Shown: positions 43,742 to 53,187, counted from the first letter of the stretch. The stretch is 64,000 bases of DNA from Rheinheimera texasensis DSM 17496 (GCF_000711985.1 NZ_JONU01000007.1:372001-436000), one strand, 5' to 3'. Made by a program: numbers and translations. The notes: generated from the sequence alone by a model not told the origin.

Positions 43742-44875
43742 TTATAAAACGCAGGTCTGAGCCCTGCTCTGCACCGCAATGGCAGTGAAATCAGTAAAAA
43801 CCCCATCGATGCCCTGCTGAAAAACCTGCCGCAATTCTGTGTTTAGATCCGTCACGCCTGAGGGCAGAAAAGTTTTTTCCGCGCGAAAGGTGTAAGGATG
43901 TACTTTGAGTGGGCTTTTCGATTGTAGAAATAACAATCGCTGAGGCTGGTTCGGGCTGAACCATTGTTCTTTCCAGGGGCCAATACCATCGGCATAACTT
44001 TGCAGGAACTGCTGCCCCTCAGAGGTAAGCAGCTTACCGTAATGAAAGGCTGGCAGTTGCAGCACAGGGTTGATCTTGCGTGCTTCTGCAGCCGTCTGAC
44101 CCACCAGATCCCAAGGCTCTGCGAAATTAGACGCCGGATATAAGCTGTTGCCGCTTATATCGCCCAGCAATTGAATCAGTGCTGCACTGACCCGATACTG
44201 CTTCAAGCCCTGCTGACGAATCCACCACAGATTACTGATTTCAAACGACTGAATATAGACCGGGTAATCCGCCTGCCGTTGCCACTGTGCCAGCTGCTGC
44301 AACAACATCACCGAGGTATCCTGGTTGATCAGCTTACCATCCTGATGACGGCCCTCCACACGGAAATAGGTTGGATGTTTTGTTTCCAGGTACAGACCAA
44401 CCCGCCGGCCACTTTGTTGTTCAAAACGCTCAACCAGCTCGATAATTTCCGCCAAAGTGACGAGCGGATAATGGTCATTATGGGCAGCACTGTCAGGTCT
44501 TAATTCTGGTTTCGATTCACGCGCTCTGAGCATACGGATCTCCGCCAAAGTAAAATCCTCGGCGAACCAACCTTCGACTGCGAGGCCATCGACTACTTTC
44601 TTGCTTTTACGGTTGGCGAACTGACTAATCGTTGCCACATTAGTACTTTGGCTCAGCTCATTTTCATGTCGGCTTATCAACACACCATCTTTAGTTGGCA
44701 CTAAATCGGCTTCAATAAAATCAGCGCCTTGCTGCATCGCCTGCCAATAAGCTATTGCCGTATGTTCCGGATAATCGCCACTGGCGCCCCGATGTGCAAT
44801 CACCAGCGGCCAGACTGGACAAGCCGCACTGACGTCATTGACAACCAACAACAAGACACCAAACAAACGCCACAT
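43742..44875 (-). CDS. glpQ: Glycerophosphodiester phosphodiesterase, exported
   Basis: About 377 residues. Signal peptide (MWRLFGVLLLVVNDVSA), then a GDPD TIM barrel. The catalytic motif is VIAHRGASGDYPEHT with the His-Arg pair, then GADFIEADLVPTKDGVLISRHE with metal-binding Glu/Asp and the second catalytic His. Later barrel stretches are LYLETKHPTYF and VYIQSFE. It hydrolyses glycerophosphodiesters to glycerol-3-phosphate and an alcohol in the periplasm, so it is GlpQ-like rather than cytosolic UgpQ. The start at 44875 is better placed after GAGG than the ATG at 44884. Confidence 0.92.
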   Translation of the reverse strand: MWRLFGVLLLVVNDVSAACPVWPLVIAHRGASGDYPEHTAIAYWQAMQQGADFIEADLVPTKDGVLISRHENELSQSTNVATISQFANRKSKKVVDGLAVEGWFAEDFTLAEIRMLRARESKPELRPDSAAHNDHYPLVTLAEIIELVERFEQQSGRRVGLYLETKHPTYFRVEGRHQDGKLINQDTSVMLLQQLAQWQRQADYPVYIQSFEISNLWWIRQQGLKQYRVSAALIQLLGDISGNSLYPASNFAEPWDLVGQTAAEARKINPVLQLPAFHYGKLLTSEGQQFLQSYADGIGPWKEQWFSPNQPQRLLFLQSKSPLKVHPYTFRAEKTFLPSGVTDLNTELRQVFQQGIDGVFTDFTAIAVQSRAQTCVL

Positions 44876-44940
44876 CAACGCCATCCTCAGCTAATAAAAA
44901 TCAGCAGTCTGGCTTGGATTAATGACCGGAAGATGACAGT

Positions 44941-45438
44941 TCAGACGGATCTGGTAAGGTACAGCGCCTGACGACCATAAGTGGCAAGCGCGGCCCGTGC
45001 TTGCTCCCCAAGATCCGTATCGCTGATAAACTGTTGCTGTTGCCAGAACGAGGCGGAATTTTGCACTGCAACTAATGCCAGATGACCCAGACCTAAAGTG
45101 CCGGCATAGGCGAGCGCACTTTGTAGCAACGCACTGGCAACACCCTGGCCACGCGCATCCGGGCTCACGGCCATGTCGTGCAAATACAAACAATTGGCCT
45201 GCTCATACTGGCCAAATTCGGCACCTAACGGATTGATCTGCGATAACTTTGAAGGGTAAGTAAACAAATAACCCCAGATTTTATCCTGATACACCGCCAC
45301 CCAGCAGGACTGCGGATACAGCATCAGACGTTGAGAGACAACCTGAGGGGATTCATAAAACTCGTCGGCATAACAGTGGTCCTGTAACCGGACCACTTTG
45401 CCGAGATCTGCGACTTGCATTAAACGGATTTGAAACAT
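44941..45438 (-). CDS. GNAT family N-acetyltransferase
   Basis: 165 residues, one GNAT domain. The acetyl-CoA binding motif A is in LHDMAVSPDARGQGVASALLQSAL (about residues 93-116, R/Q-x-x-G-x-G/A). A preceding strand (WGYLFTYPSKL) and a C-terminal ALVAVQNSASFWQQQQF segment complete the fold. The acceptor, amine or protein, cannot be inferred. It may be co-oriented with the downstream glpQ, but 60 bp and no shared function separate them. The Shine-Dalgarno is weak. Confidence 0.88.
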   Translation of the reverse strand: MFQIRLMQVADLGKVVRLQDHCYADEFYESPQVVSQRLMLYPQSCWVAVYQDKIWGYLFTYPSKLSQINPLGAEFGQYEQANCLYLHDMAVSPDARGQGVASALLQSALAYAGTLGLGHLALVAVQNSASFWQQQQFISDTDLGEQARAALATYGRQALYLTRSV

Positions 45439-45483
45439 AACTTTACAGACTGCGATGGACCCTGCCGTTGCGGCTTACAAAAC

Positions 45484-45867
45484 TCACTCAATCGCTTTGA
45501 GCAGCGTCTTGTCCAAACCATCTGCCGTCAATAACTTAATCACGGCATGACAATGGTCAACAGTAAAATCGCCTTCTTTGATTTGTGCATTCAACGCATC
45601 ACGACGCTTTTGCACCACGGCATTTAACATACCGGAATCGATACTGCCTTTAGTCTTGGCATCCAGCTTATCCAGCCACGGATACAAACTGCTTTCTGCC
45701 GCGTAGGCTTCTTTGCGCACCGACGGATGGAAATCCTGGCAGGCATTTAAATTCAACAGATAAAAGTTCAGATAACCCGCGACCGTGACTAACTTATAAT
45801 CCTGATCTGCCGCCTGAACTGGCAACAGGCTACTTAACAATAATCCAGCTAAACACCATTTTTTCAT
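45484..45867 (-). CDS. Small exported protein of unknown function
   Basis: About 127 residues starting MKKWCLAGLLLSSLLPVQAA, a signal peptide cleaved near residue 20. The mature chain is helical and has two cysteines (NACQDFHP and VDHCHAVI) that could form a disulphide. No domain is recognised. The start at 45867 is chosen because it gives a clean signal peptide; the longer frame to 45930 adds a basic unconserved stretch. It lies between the GNAT gene and the propionate operon without an obvious link to either. Confidence 0.7.
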   Translation of the reverse strand: MKKWCLAGLLLSSLLPVQAADQDYKLVTVAGYLNFYLLNLNACQDFHPSVRKEAYAAESSLYPWLDKLDAKTKGSIDSGMLNAVVQKRRDALNAQIKEGDFTVDHCHAVIKLLTADGLDKTLLKAIE

Positions 45868-45995
45868 CGGAAGCATCCCGCTTAAGTTGCGACATCTAAT
45901 CAATCTAATCAGAAAAATCTTAATTTGCAATCAACTGCAGAAAAATCAATATCGAAGGGCGCTGTTGCCAGACGCCTCTTCGCTCAGCTGTAAGG

Positions 45996-47204
45996 CTATT
46001 CCAGCTCCAGCATTTCCAGCGTACCTGCCGGCACCCGCACCATACCTTCCATCAACACGCGGGCGCTGCGGCTCATAATCGCTTTCGTCACCTGCCACTG
46101 CCCATCCTGCAACACTGCAGCAGCACCAACCCGTAAAGTACCACTCGGATGGCCAAAACGCACCGCGGTGCGCTCGCCGCCACCGGCCGCCAGATTAACG
46201 ATAGTCCCCGGGATAGCGGCAGCGGTGCCAATGGCAACAGCACAAGTGCCCATCATAGCGTGATGCAACTTACCCATCGATAAGGCCCGCACTAACAGAT
46301 CCACGTCTGCGGCGCCAACCGTTTTGCCACTGGACGCGACATAACTTTTTGGTGCACTGACAAAAGCGATTTTAGGCGTGTGCTGACGCGCAGCCGCTTC
46401 GCTTAAATCCTTGATCAGGCCCATTTTCAGTGCGCCGTAGGCGCGGATGGTTTCAAACCGCTCGAGCGCTTTGGCATCGCCGTTAATCGCTTCCTGTAAT
46501 TCGGTGCCCTGATAGCCCAATTCCGCTGCATCCAGAAAAATAGTCGGAATGCCGGCATTGATAAAAGTCGCCTGAAAACTGCCAATACCAGGCACTTCTA
46601 AAGTTTCAAGTAGCTGACCGGTTGGAAACATCGCACCACCGCCCTCGCCCTCATCGGCGGCTGGGTCAATAAATTCCAGCTGTACTTCTGCGGCCGGGAA
46701 AGTGACGCCATCGAGCTCAAAATCACCGTCTTCCTGCACCTGGCCGTGAGACATCGGGATATGAGCGATGATGGTTTTTTGAATATTGGCCTGCCAGATT
46801 TTGACTGTGGCAAGGCCATTTGCCGGTAATGTCGACGCATCAATCAAACCGGACTGGATGGCAAAAGACCCAACCGCAGCCGATAAATTGCCGCAGTTAC
46901 CGCTCCAGTCGACAAAAGCTTTGTCGATGGCGACCTGGCCAAACAGATAATCCACATCGTGACCAGCACGGCTACTTTTACTGACAATCACCGTTTTACT
47001 GGTGCTGGATGTCGCGCCACCCATGCCGTCAATTTGTTTAGCATAAGGGTCCGGGCTGCCGATCACCCGCAGTAGCAGCGTATCGCGCGCAGCGCCTGAT
47101 TGTTGTGCTGCTTGCGGTAAATCCTCTAAACGGAAAAACACGCCTTTACTGGTGCCACCCCGCATGTAAGTGGCCGGAATTCTTAACTGAGGTGCATAAC
47201 TCAT
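45996..47204 (-). CDS. prpF: 2-methylaconitate cis-trans isomerase
   Basis: 402 residues, the PrpF fold (diaminopimelate-epimerase-like). The N-terminus has IPATYMRGGTSKGVFF with the active-site region. Later come GGATSSTSKTVIVS and FVDWSGNCGNLSAAVGSFAI, with the cysteine of the catalytic pocket. PrpF isomerises the trans-2-methylaconitate formed by AcnD to the cis form, completing the AcnD/PrpF branch of the 2-methylcitrate cycle. The start at 47204 follows AAAGG and lies just after a hairpin that ends the acnD message. It is the last gene of the prp cluster. Confidence 0.93.
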   Translation of the reverse strand: MSYAPQLRIPATYMRGGTSKGVFFRLEDLPQAAQQSGAARDTLLLRVIGSPDPYAKQIDGMGGATSSTSKTVIVSKSSRAGHDVDYLFGQVAIDKAFVDWSGNCGNLSAAVGSFAIQSGLIDASTLPANGLATVKIWQANIQKTIIAHIPMSHGQVQEDGDFELDGVTFPAAEVQLEFIDPAADEGEGGGAMFPTGQLLETLEVPGIGSFQATFINAGIPTIFLDAAELGYQGTELQEAINGDAKALERFETIRAYGALKMGLIKDLSEAAARQHTPKIAFVSAPKSYVASSGKTVGAADVDLLVRALSMGKLHHAMMGTCAVAIGTAAAIPGTIVNLAAGGGERTAVRFGHPSGTLRVGAAAVLQDGQWQVTKAIMSRSARVLMEGMVRVPAGTLEMLELE

Positions 47205-47227
47205 CAGATAGCCTTTATTCTTCATTG

Positions 47228-47254
47228 AAAAAGCCGGCAACAAGGCCGGCTTTA
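47228..47254 (-). terminator. Hairpin between acnD and prpF
   Basis: On the minus strand AAAGCCGGC, six-base loop, GCCGGCTTTTT. It starts a few bases after the acnD stop and ends 23 bases before the prpF start. It probably attenuates prpF expression. Confidence 0.7.
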
Positions 47255-47259
47255 GTCTG

Positions 47260-49848
47260 TTACAGATTGCCGCCTAAGAAATCTTTGGCGAACCGTTGCA
47301 ACACGCCGCCAGCGTCATAAATCGACACTTCTTCAGCAGTATCCAGCCGGCAAGTGACCGGCACCTGCAGCGTTTCACCGTTGCGGCGATGCACCACCAA
47401 GGTCAGCGTGGCACGGGGCAGGCGCTCTCCAATCACGTCAAAGCTCTCAGTACCATCAAGCCCTAACGTCAGCCGGTTAGTACCGGTTTTAAATTCCAGT
47501 GGTAACACGCCCATACCAACCAGGTTCGTGCGGTGAATGCGTTCAAAACCTTCGGCCACAATGGCTTCAACGCCGGCTAAACGCACACCTTTAGCCGCCC
47601 AGTCGCGACTCGAACCCTGACCATAATCAGCACCGGCGATGATAATCAGTGGTTGTTTACGCTGCATGTAGGTCTCAATGGTTTCCCACATCCGCATGAC
47701 TTTGCCTTCCGGCTCCAGTCGGGCCAGCGAGCCTTGCTTCACTTTGCCATCCACAACCACCATTTCATTGATAAGTTTCGGGTTGGCAAAAGTGGCCCGT
47801 TGCGCCGTCAGATGGTCGCCGCGGTGGGTGGCATAAGAGTTAAAATCCTCTTCCGGCAAGCCCATTTTGTGCAGGTATTCACCAGCCGCACTGTCCAACA
47901 TAATGGCGTTAGACGGTGACAAATGGTCCGTGGTGATGTTGTCGCCTAAAAGCGCCAGCGGCAACATGCCTTTAAGCGTGCGTTCACCGGCTAAAGCGCC
48001 TTCCCAGTAAGGCGGACGGCGAATATAGGTACTTTGTGGCCGCCAGTCATACAGCGGGCTGATTTTCTCACCGTAATCGACATCAACGGCAAACATTGGC
48101 TCATAGACTTTGCGGTACTGCTCAGGTTTGACGCTGGCAGCCACCACCGCATCAATCTCAGCATCGCTTGGCCATAAATCTTTAAGGCGAATTTCCGCGC
48201 CGCTTGCAGCATAACCCAGCACATCTTTTTCGATATCAAAGCGGATTGTGCCGGCAATCGCATAAGCCACCACTAAGGCCGGTGATGCCAGGAATGCTTG
48301 CTTGGCATAAGGATGAATGCGGCCGTCAAAGTTGCGGTTGCCCGACAACACGGCGGTGGCGTACAAATCACGTTCTATCACTTCCTGTTGAATGACAGGG
48401 TCGAGCGCCCCGCTCATGCCGTTACAGGTAGTACAGGCAAAAGCGACGATACCAAATCCCAGTGCTTCCAAGTCCTCCAATAAACCGGCTTCCTGCAAAT
48501 ACAGTTCAACTGCTTTGGAGCCCGGCGCCAGTGAGGTTTTGACCCAGGGTTTACGCACCAGGCCAAGTTTACGGGCATTGCGCGCCAGAATACCGGCCGC
48601 GATGACATTACGTGGGTTACTGGTGTTGGTACAGCTGGTGATAGCGGCGATAATCACAGCGCCATCCGGCATCAGGCCAGGTTCATTTTCAACCACACCA
48701 CTGATGCCTTTGGCAGCTAAATCTGTAGTCGCAACGCGGGCATGCGGATTCGACGGGCCGGCGATGTTGCGCACCACAGTCGACAGATCAAACCGCAGCA
48801 CCCGCGGATAGACAGCTGTAGTCAGGCTATCCGCCCAAAGGCCAGCCGTTTTGGCGTAAGTTTCAACAAGTTTTACCTGAGCGGCATCACGACCGGTCAA
48901 CGTCAGATAATCCAGTGTCTGCTGATCGATGTAAAACATCGCAGCCGTGGCGCCGTATTCCGGTGTCATGTTGGAAATGGTGGCGCGGTCGCCAAGGCTC
49001 AGACTATTGGCGCCCTCGCCGAAAAATTCCAGATAAGCTGACACCACTTTTTGCTTGCGCAGGAATTCAGTCAGCGCTAATACAATGTCAGTTGCCTGAA
49101 TGCCCGGCTGCGCTTTGCCGGTCAGCTCAACGCCAATGATATCCGGCAGCCGCATCCAGGATGCGCGGCCTAACATCACACTTTCGGCTTCTAAGCCACC
49201 AACACCAATGGCAATAACGCCGAGCGCATCGACATGCGGCGTATGACTGTCAGTGCCAACCAGCGTATCCGGATAAGCCACGCCGTCTTTGGCGTGAATA
49301 ACCGGCGACATCCGCTCCAGGTTAATTTGATGCATGATGCCGTTACCAGGCGGGATCACATCGACGTTTTTAAAGGCTTTTTTCGTCCAGTTAATAAAAT
49401 GGAAACGGTCGTCGTTGCGACGATCTTCAATAGCGCGGTTTTTGGCAAAAGCATCTTTTTCAAAACCGCCATGCTCGACGGCCAATGAGTGGTCAACGAT
49501 GAGCTGCGTCGGCACCACCGGATTGACTTTGGCCGGGTCACCGCCTTGTGCTGCAATCGCATCACGCAAGCCTGCCAGATCCACTAATGCGGTCTGGCCA
49601 AGAATGTCATGACAGACCACGCGCGCCGGGAACCAAGGGAAGTCCAGTTCTTGTTTGCGTTCAATCAGTTGCATCAAATAGGCATTGAGCTGTGCCGGGT
49701 CTGCCCGTCTCACCAGGTTTTCCGCATGCACACGCGAGGTATAAGGCAGTGTTGCCCAAGCGCCCGGCTGCAAGCTGTCGACCGCAGCAGCCGCATCAAA
49801 ATAATCAAGGCCAGTATCGGCCAGGGGTTTACGGAATAAAGTGTTCAT
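47260..49848 (-). CDS. acnD: Fe/S-dependent 2-methylisocitrate dehydratase
   Basis: About 862 residues, an aconitase-superfamily dehydratase. The start MNTLFRKPLADTGLDYFDAAAAV is the AcnD-type N-terminus. Cluster-binding cysteines lie in AAITSCTNTSNP (around residue 400) and FACTTCNG (around 470). The swivel domain contains IIAGADYGQGSSRDWAAKG. With PrpF it replaces PrpD in the 2-methylcitrate cycle. The ATG at 49848 is preceded by GAAGAGATGGCG; the extra upstream frame overlaps prpC. It sits 67 bp downstream of prpC. Confidence 0.94.
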   Translation of the reverse strand: MNTLFRKPLADTGLDYFDAAAAVDSLQPGAWATLPYTSRVHAENLVRRADPAQLNAYLMQLIERKQELDFPWFPARVVCHDILGQTALVDLAGLRDAIAAQGGDPAKVNPVVPTQLIVDHSLAVEHGGFEKDAFAKNRAIEDRRNDDRFHFINWTKKAFKNVDVIPPGNGIMHQINLERMSPVIHAKDGVAYPDTLVGTDSHTPHVDALGVIAIGVGGLEAESVMLGRASWMRLPDIIGVELTGKAQPGIQATDIVLALTEFLRKQKVVSAYLEFFGEGANSLSLGDRATISNMTPEYGATAAMFYIDQQTLDYLTLTGRDAAQVKLVETYAKTAGLWADSLTTAVYPRVLRFDLSTVVRNIAGPSNPHARVATTDLAAKGISGVVENEPGLMPDGAVIIAAITSCTNTSNPRNVIAAGILARNARKLGLVRKPWVKTSLAPGSKAVELYLQEAGLLEDLEALGFGIVAFACTTCNGMSGALDPVIQQEVIERDLYATAVLSGNRNFDGRIHPYAKQAFLASPALVVAYAIAGTIRFDIEKDVLGYAASGAEIRLKDLWPSDAEIDAVVAASVKPEQYRKVYEPMFAVDVDYGEKISPLYDWRPQSTYIRRPPYWEGALAGERTLKGMLPLALLGDNITTDHLSPSNAIMLDSAAGEYLHKMGLPEEDFNSYATHRGDHLTAQRATFANPKLINEMVVVDGKVKQGSLARLEPEGKVMRMWETIETYMQRKQPLIIIAGADYGQGSSRDWAAKGVRLAGVEAIVAEGFERIHRTNLVGMGVLPLEFKTGTNRLTLGLDGTESFDVIGERLPRATLTLVVHRRNGETLQVPVTCRLDTAEEVSIYDAGGVLQRFAKDFLGGNL

Positions 49849-49915
49849 CGCCATCTCTTCTTCAGACTTTTCATAGACTTGATGCGCCGGCATCACCCCG
49901 CCGGCGCCAGCGACA

Positions 49916-51046
49916 TTAACCACGTGCGGCGATAGGCTGCACTTCACGCGGTTCTACACCAACATAGTCCGCACTAGGCCGGATGATGCGGTTATCAGCC
50001 CGTTGTTCCATCACATGAGCGGCCCAGCCGGTTAAGCGTGAACAAACGAAAATCGGCGTGAACAACTTAGTGGCGATGCCCATGTAGTTATAAGCCGAGG
50101 CATGGAAAAAGTCGGCGTTACAGAACAGTTTTTTCTCACGCCACATCACGGCTTCACAGCGCACAGACACATCGTACAAACGCGTATCGCCGTTAGCTTT
50201 GGCCAGTTGCTCAGACCAGGCTTTGATCACGGCATTACGTGGGTCGGATTCAGAATAAATCGCATGGCCAAAGCCCATGATTTTATCTTTACGCGCCAGC
50301 ATGCCGAGTAAGGTCTCTTCAGCGTGCTCAGGGTCACGCATATTTTCAATCAGTTCCATCGCAGCTTCGTTAGCGCCGCCGTGCAGTGGGCCGCGCAGCG
50401 AACCAATAGCGCCGGTGATACAGGAATGCATGTCAGACAATGTCGAAGCACAGACGCGCGCGGTAAAAGTCGAGGCGTTAAATTCATGCTCGGCGTATAA
50501 AATCAGTGATGCGTGCATCACAGTCACATGCAGTGGTTCTGGTTTTTTGTCATGCAAAGTCCAGAGGAATTGCTCAGCAATCGAATCCGCGGCCGTTTCA
50601 ACGTTGATACGCTTGCCATGATGGCTGTAGTTGTACCAGTAGTTAATCATGCCAGGGAAAATCGCCAGCATGCGGTCAGTGACATCTTGCTGTTCATTGA
50701 AACTGTGCTCAGTTTCCAGGTTGCCAAGCATAGAACAACCGGTGCGCATCACGTCCATCGGATGGGCGCTCGCCGGAATGCGTTCCAGCACTTCTTTTAA
50801 TGCCTGTGGCAGGCTGCGTAAACTTTTCAGTTTTGCTTTATAAGCGGCAAGTTCAGCTTCGGTTGGTAACTCACCTTTTAAAATCAGGTGGGCAACTTCT
50901 TCAAATTCACATTTCGCCGCTAAATCTTTGACATCATAACCGCGGTAAGTCAGGCCTGAGCCGGTTTTTCCGACCGTAGATAAAGCGGTTTTTCCAGCAA
51001 TTTGACCGCGTAAACCGGCACCGGTCAGTTGTTTAGTTGTCGACAT
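49916..51046 (-). CDS. prpC: 2-methylcitrate synthase
   Basis: 376 residues, citrate-synthase fold. It condenses propionyl-CoA with oxaloacetate. Active-site regions visible are TYRGYDVKDLA near the N-terminus, NVETAADSIA-type and GPLHGGANEAAMELI (catalytic His) in the middle, and GFGHAIYSESDPR (second His). The short N-terminal form and operon context favour PrpC over GltA. The start at 51046 follows GGAGA. Codons 1-4 (ATGTCGACA) create a GTCGAC-centred element resembling the operon's operators. prpB lies 40 bp upstream. Confidence 0.94.
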   Translation of the reverse strand: MSTTKQLTGAGLRGQIAGKTALSTVGKTGSGLTYRGYDVKDLAAKCEFEEVAHLILKGELPTEAELAAYKAKLKSLRSLPQALKEVLERIPASAHPMDVMRTGCSMLGNLETEHSFNEQQDVTDRMLAIFPGMINYWYNYSHHGKRINVETAADSIAEQFLWTLHDKKPEPLHVTVMHASLILYAEHEFNASTFTARVCASTLSDMHSCITGAIGSLRGPLHGGANEAAMELIENMRDPEHAEETLLGMLARKDKIMGFGHAIYSESDPRNAVIKAWSEQLAKANGDTRLYDVSVRCEAVMWREKKLFCNADFFHASAYNYMGIATKLFTPIFVCSRLTGWAAHVMEQRADNRIIRPSADYVGVEPREVQPIAARG

Positions 51047-51086
51047 ATTCGGTTCTCCAGAGGCAGATAAGTAAAAGTTACTGTGA

Positions 51087-51971
51087 TTATTTGTTTTTGC
51101 CTTGAGCAAATAACGAGTCCAGTTTTTCTTCGTAACTGTGATAATTCAGGAAATCGTAAAGTTCAGCGCGGGTCTGCATGCTGTCGACCACCGCTTTCTG
51201 GTCGCCGTTGGTCAGAATGGACTGATATACATTCAGCGCAGCTTTGTTCATCGCGCGGAACGCAGATAACGGATACAGCACCATCTTGACGCCAACGCCG
51301 GCAAGTTCGGCGGTATTAAACAGTGGCGTCTGCCCAAATTCAGTGATATTGGCGAGCACCGGTACCGACAGCGCCTGAGTAAAGGCATGATATTGTTCCA
51401 GCGTATACACGGCTTCGGCAAAAATGGCATCGGCACCAGCTTCAACACACGCCTGTGCCCGTTCAATCGCCGCGGCTAAGCCTTGTTGCTGTAATGCATC
51501 AGTGCGCGCCATGATAAAAAAGCTGGCGTCAGTGCGGGCATCGACTGCAGCTTTGACGCGGTCGACCATCTCGTCCTGCGACACAATTTCTTTGTTCGGT
51601 CTGTGACCACAACGTTTTTGCATCACCTGATCTTCAATGTGAAAACCAGCAGCGCCAGCCCGCGTCATCTCACGCACGGTGCGGGCGATGTTAAAAGCCC
51701 CGCCCCAGCCGGTGTCGGCATCAACTAACAGCGGCAGTTCAGTGGCACCGGTAATACGGCGGATGTCTTCACAGACGTCATTAAGCGAAGTCATGCCCAG
51801 ATCCGGTAAACCAAAAGAGGCATTGGCTACGCCAGCGCCGGATAAATACAGCGCTTTGTGACCAACACGTTCGGCCATCATGGCGGTGTAGGCGTTGATA
51901 GTACCGACCAGCTGTAATGGCTGGTTAGCCTCAATGGCCTGACGGAGTTTAAAACCTGCAGTTGCTGTCAT
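51087..51971 (-). CDS. prpB: Methylisocitrate lyase
   Basis: 294 residues, PEP mutase/isocitrate lyase superfamily. It cleaves 2-methylisocitrate to pyruvate and succinate. Diagnostic features are [20 protein letters not shown] near the N-terminus, the metal-binding DADTGWGG, and the catalytic KRCGH (residues 119-123). It starts 1 bp after the gntR stop, so it is translationally linked to the regulator. Third step of the methylcitrate cycle after AcnD/AcnB. Confidence 0.96.
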   Translation of the reverse strand: MTATAGFKLRQAIEANQPLQLVGTINAYTAMMAERVGHKALYLSGAGVANASFGLPDLGMTSLNDVCEDIRRITGATELPLLVDADTGWGGAFNIARTVREMTRAGAAGFHIEDQVMQKRCGHRPNKEIVSQDEMVDRVKAAVDARTDASFFIMARTDALQQQGLAAAIERAQACVEAGADAIFAEAVYTLEQYHAFTQALSVPVLANITEFGQTPLFNTAELAGVGVKMVLYPLSAFRAMNKAALNVYQSILTNGDQKAVVDSMQTRAELYDFLNYHSYEEKLDSLFAQGKNK

Positions 51972-51972
51972 T

Positions 51973-52635
51973 TCAATTCCCCTGTTGTAAATGTAATTCG
52001 ATATTGCGGCGCGACGCGCTGATATGGCGGCGCATCAGAAGTTCGGCCAGTTCGCCATCACGATTGGCAATGGCGTTCAGTATGGCTTTATGTTCGTCAA
52101 AAGCGCGCGACACCCGTGGGCCAGCCATGCCCATCTGCACCCGGTACATCCGCACAAGATAATAAAGCTCGTCACATAAGATGTTGATGAGATAAGGATT
52201 TTTGCTGGCCTGGATAATTCGGTAGTGGAAATCGACGTCGCCGGCTTCCTGATAATAACTTTCGCCTTCACGCACGCGCTGCGTCGCCAGGTGTTGGTCC
52301 AGCAGGCTTTGCATTTGTTTGATGTCTGCATCGGACATCTGCTCTGCCGCCAGCCTGCAAGCCATACCTTCGAGATTTTCACGAATTTGATACAGCGAAA
52401 TCAGACCTTGCGGGGTCAATTTCACTACCCTGGCTCCGGCATTCGGGATCCGTTCAATCAGATGACAGCGTTCCAGTCGCGCAAGCGCTTCACGCAGAGG
52501 CGCGCGGCTTAAATCAAACTGCTTCGCCAATTCAGGTTCGGAAATTTTGCTGCCAGGGGCTATTTCGCCGGCGACTATGGCGCGCTGGATCTCTAGCAGC
52601 ACTCTGTCTGCGGCAGTAATTGGGTCTTTTTGCAT
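51973..52635 (-). CDS. GntR/FCD family regulator of the propionate operon
   Basis: 220 residues. N-terminal winged helix (about 8-75: [44 protein letters not shown]) and C-terminal FCD effector domain (about 85-210) with conserved metal/ligand residues in [14 protein letters not shown] and [10 protein letters not shown]. As first gene of gntR-prpB-prpC-acnD-prpF it most likely represses the operon and is released by a methylcitrate-cycle intermediate. This GntR type replaces the sigma54-dependent PrpR of enterics. Two palindromes flank its promoter. Confidence 0.92.
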   Translation of the reverse strand: MQKDPITAADRVLLEIQRAIVAGEIAPGSKISEPELAKQFDLSRAPLREALARLERCHLIERIPNAGARVVKLTPQGLISLYQIRENLEGMACRLAAEQMSDADIKQMQSLLDQHLATQRVREGESYYQEAGDVDFHYRIIQASKNPYLINILCDELYYLVRMYRVQMGMAGPRVSRAFDEHKAILNAIANRDGELAELLMRRHISASRRNIELHLQQGN

Positions 52636-52647
52636 CAGAAAACCGCA

Positions 52648-52661
52648 TTATGTCGACATAA
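52648..52661. promoter_or_regulatory. Operator-like palindrome (downstream site) for the prp operon
   Basis: TTATGTCGACATAA, a perfect 14-bp palindrome, 13 bp before the gntR start and just downstream of the predicted transcription start. It shares the TGTCGACA core with the upstream site. Confidence 0.65.
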
Positions 52662-52676
52662 ATATGCCATGGCGCA

Positions 52677-52705
52677 GTTTTAGAGTCTTTTTAATGCTAA
52701 GTCAA
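52677..52705 (-). promoter_or_regulatory. Sigma70 promoter of the prp operon
   Basis: TTGACT (52705-52700) and TAAAAC (52682-52677) with a 17-base spacer on the minus strand. Start site is about 52670, between the two palindromes. Confidence 0.6.
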
Positions 52706-52721
52706 GCCAGACAAAAGTAGT

Positions 52722-52733
52722 ATTGTCGACAAT
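52722..52733. promoter_or_regulatory. Operator-like palindrome (upstream site) for the prp operon
   Basis: ATTGTCGACAAT, a perfect palindrome, 17 bp upstream of the -35 box. The same motif form is reported for GntR-type propionate regulators. It is about 73 bp from the downstream site, centre to centre. Confidence 0.65.
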
Positions 52734-53084
52734 TCATATGCAAAACACCGTGACTTTGGCAAGTTGCATGCACAGGGGCTTGTAACAAATTTCTTCCAAC
52801 TCAACTGGAACTCAACAGTAAGAATTTTTTATTAGAATATTTGGTGATTAAAAATCAGGTGCATAAGAGTTAATTAATATGTCAATGATAAGTAGCAGAT
52901 TTAGGGAAACCTAAAGCAAAGCCTTAGCTAATGCTTTATTGACTGGATAAAGCTGGGGATAACTTCTGCATAAGCTGGGTGCAAGCTGTGCTTTAATTAC
53001 GTATTGTTTACCAATTCAACATTTTATTGCTCACCGCTCGCTGCGCAAAATATGTGCACTTGGCTACACTGGTTTTATCTGTTT

Positions 53085-53187
53085 GGTGCAGATGGTCTGC
53101 ACCTCCCCCTCTAGCGCACGGCTCATCCTTGAGCCATTCCCCTAAGCCCGGAACAATGCGGATTGGTTCTGGGCTTCTTTTCTTTTG
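53085..53187 (+). ncRNA. Candidate structured small RNA (three hairpins and U-tract)
   Basis: In a 600-bp gene-free interval three perfect or near-perfect hairpins follow each other. They are GGTGCAGA-tgg-TCTGCACC (53085-53103), GGCTCA-tcct-TGAGCC (53120-53135) and AAGCCC.GAAC...GTTC.GGGCTT (53144-53176), with CTTTTCTTTTG after the last. The single-stranded link between the first two is C-rich (CTCCCCCTC), complementary to Shine-Dalgarno sequences as in several base-pairing regulators. No coding gene on this strand would need this terminator. The promoter is not clear (TACACT at 53065-53070 is a weak -10). The rest of 52740-53084 shows nothing I can support. Confidence 0.4.
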
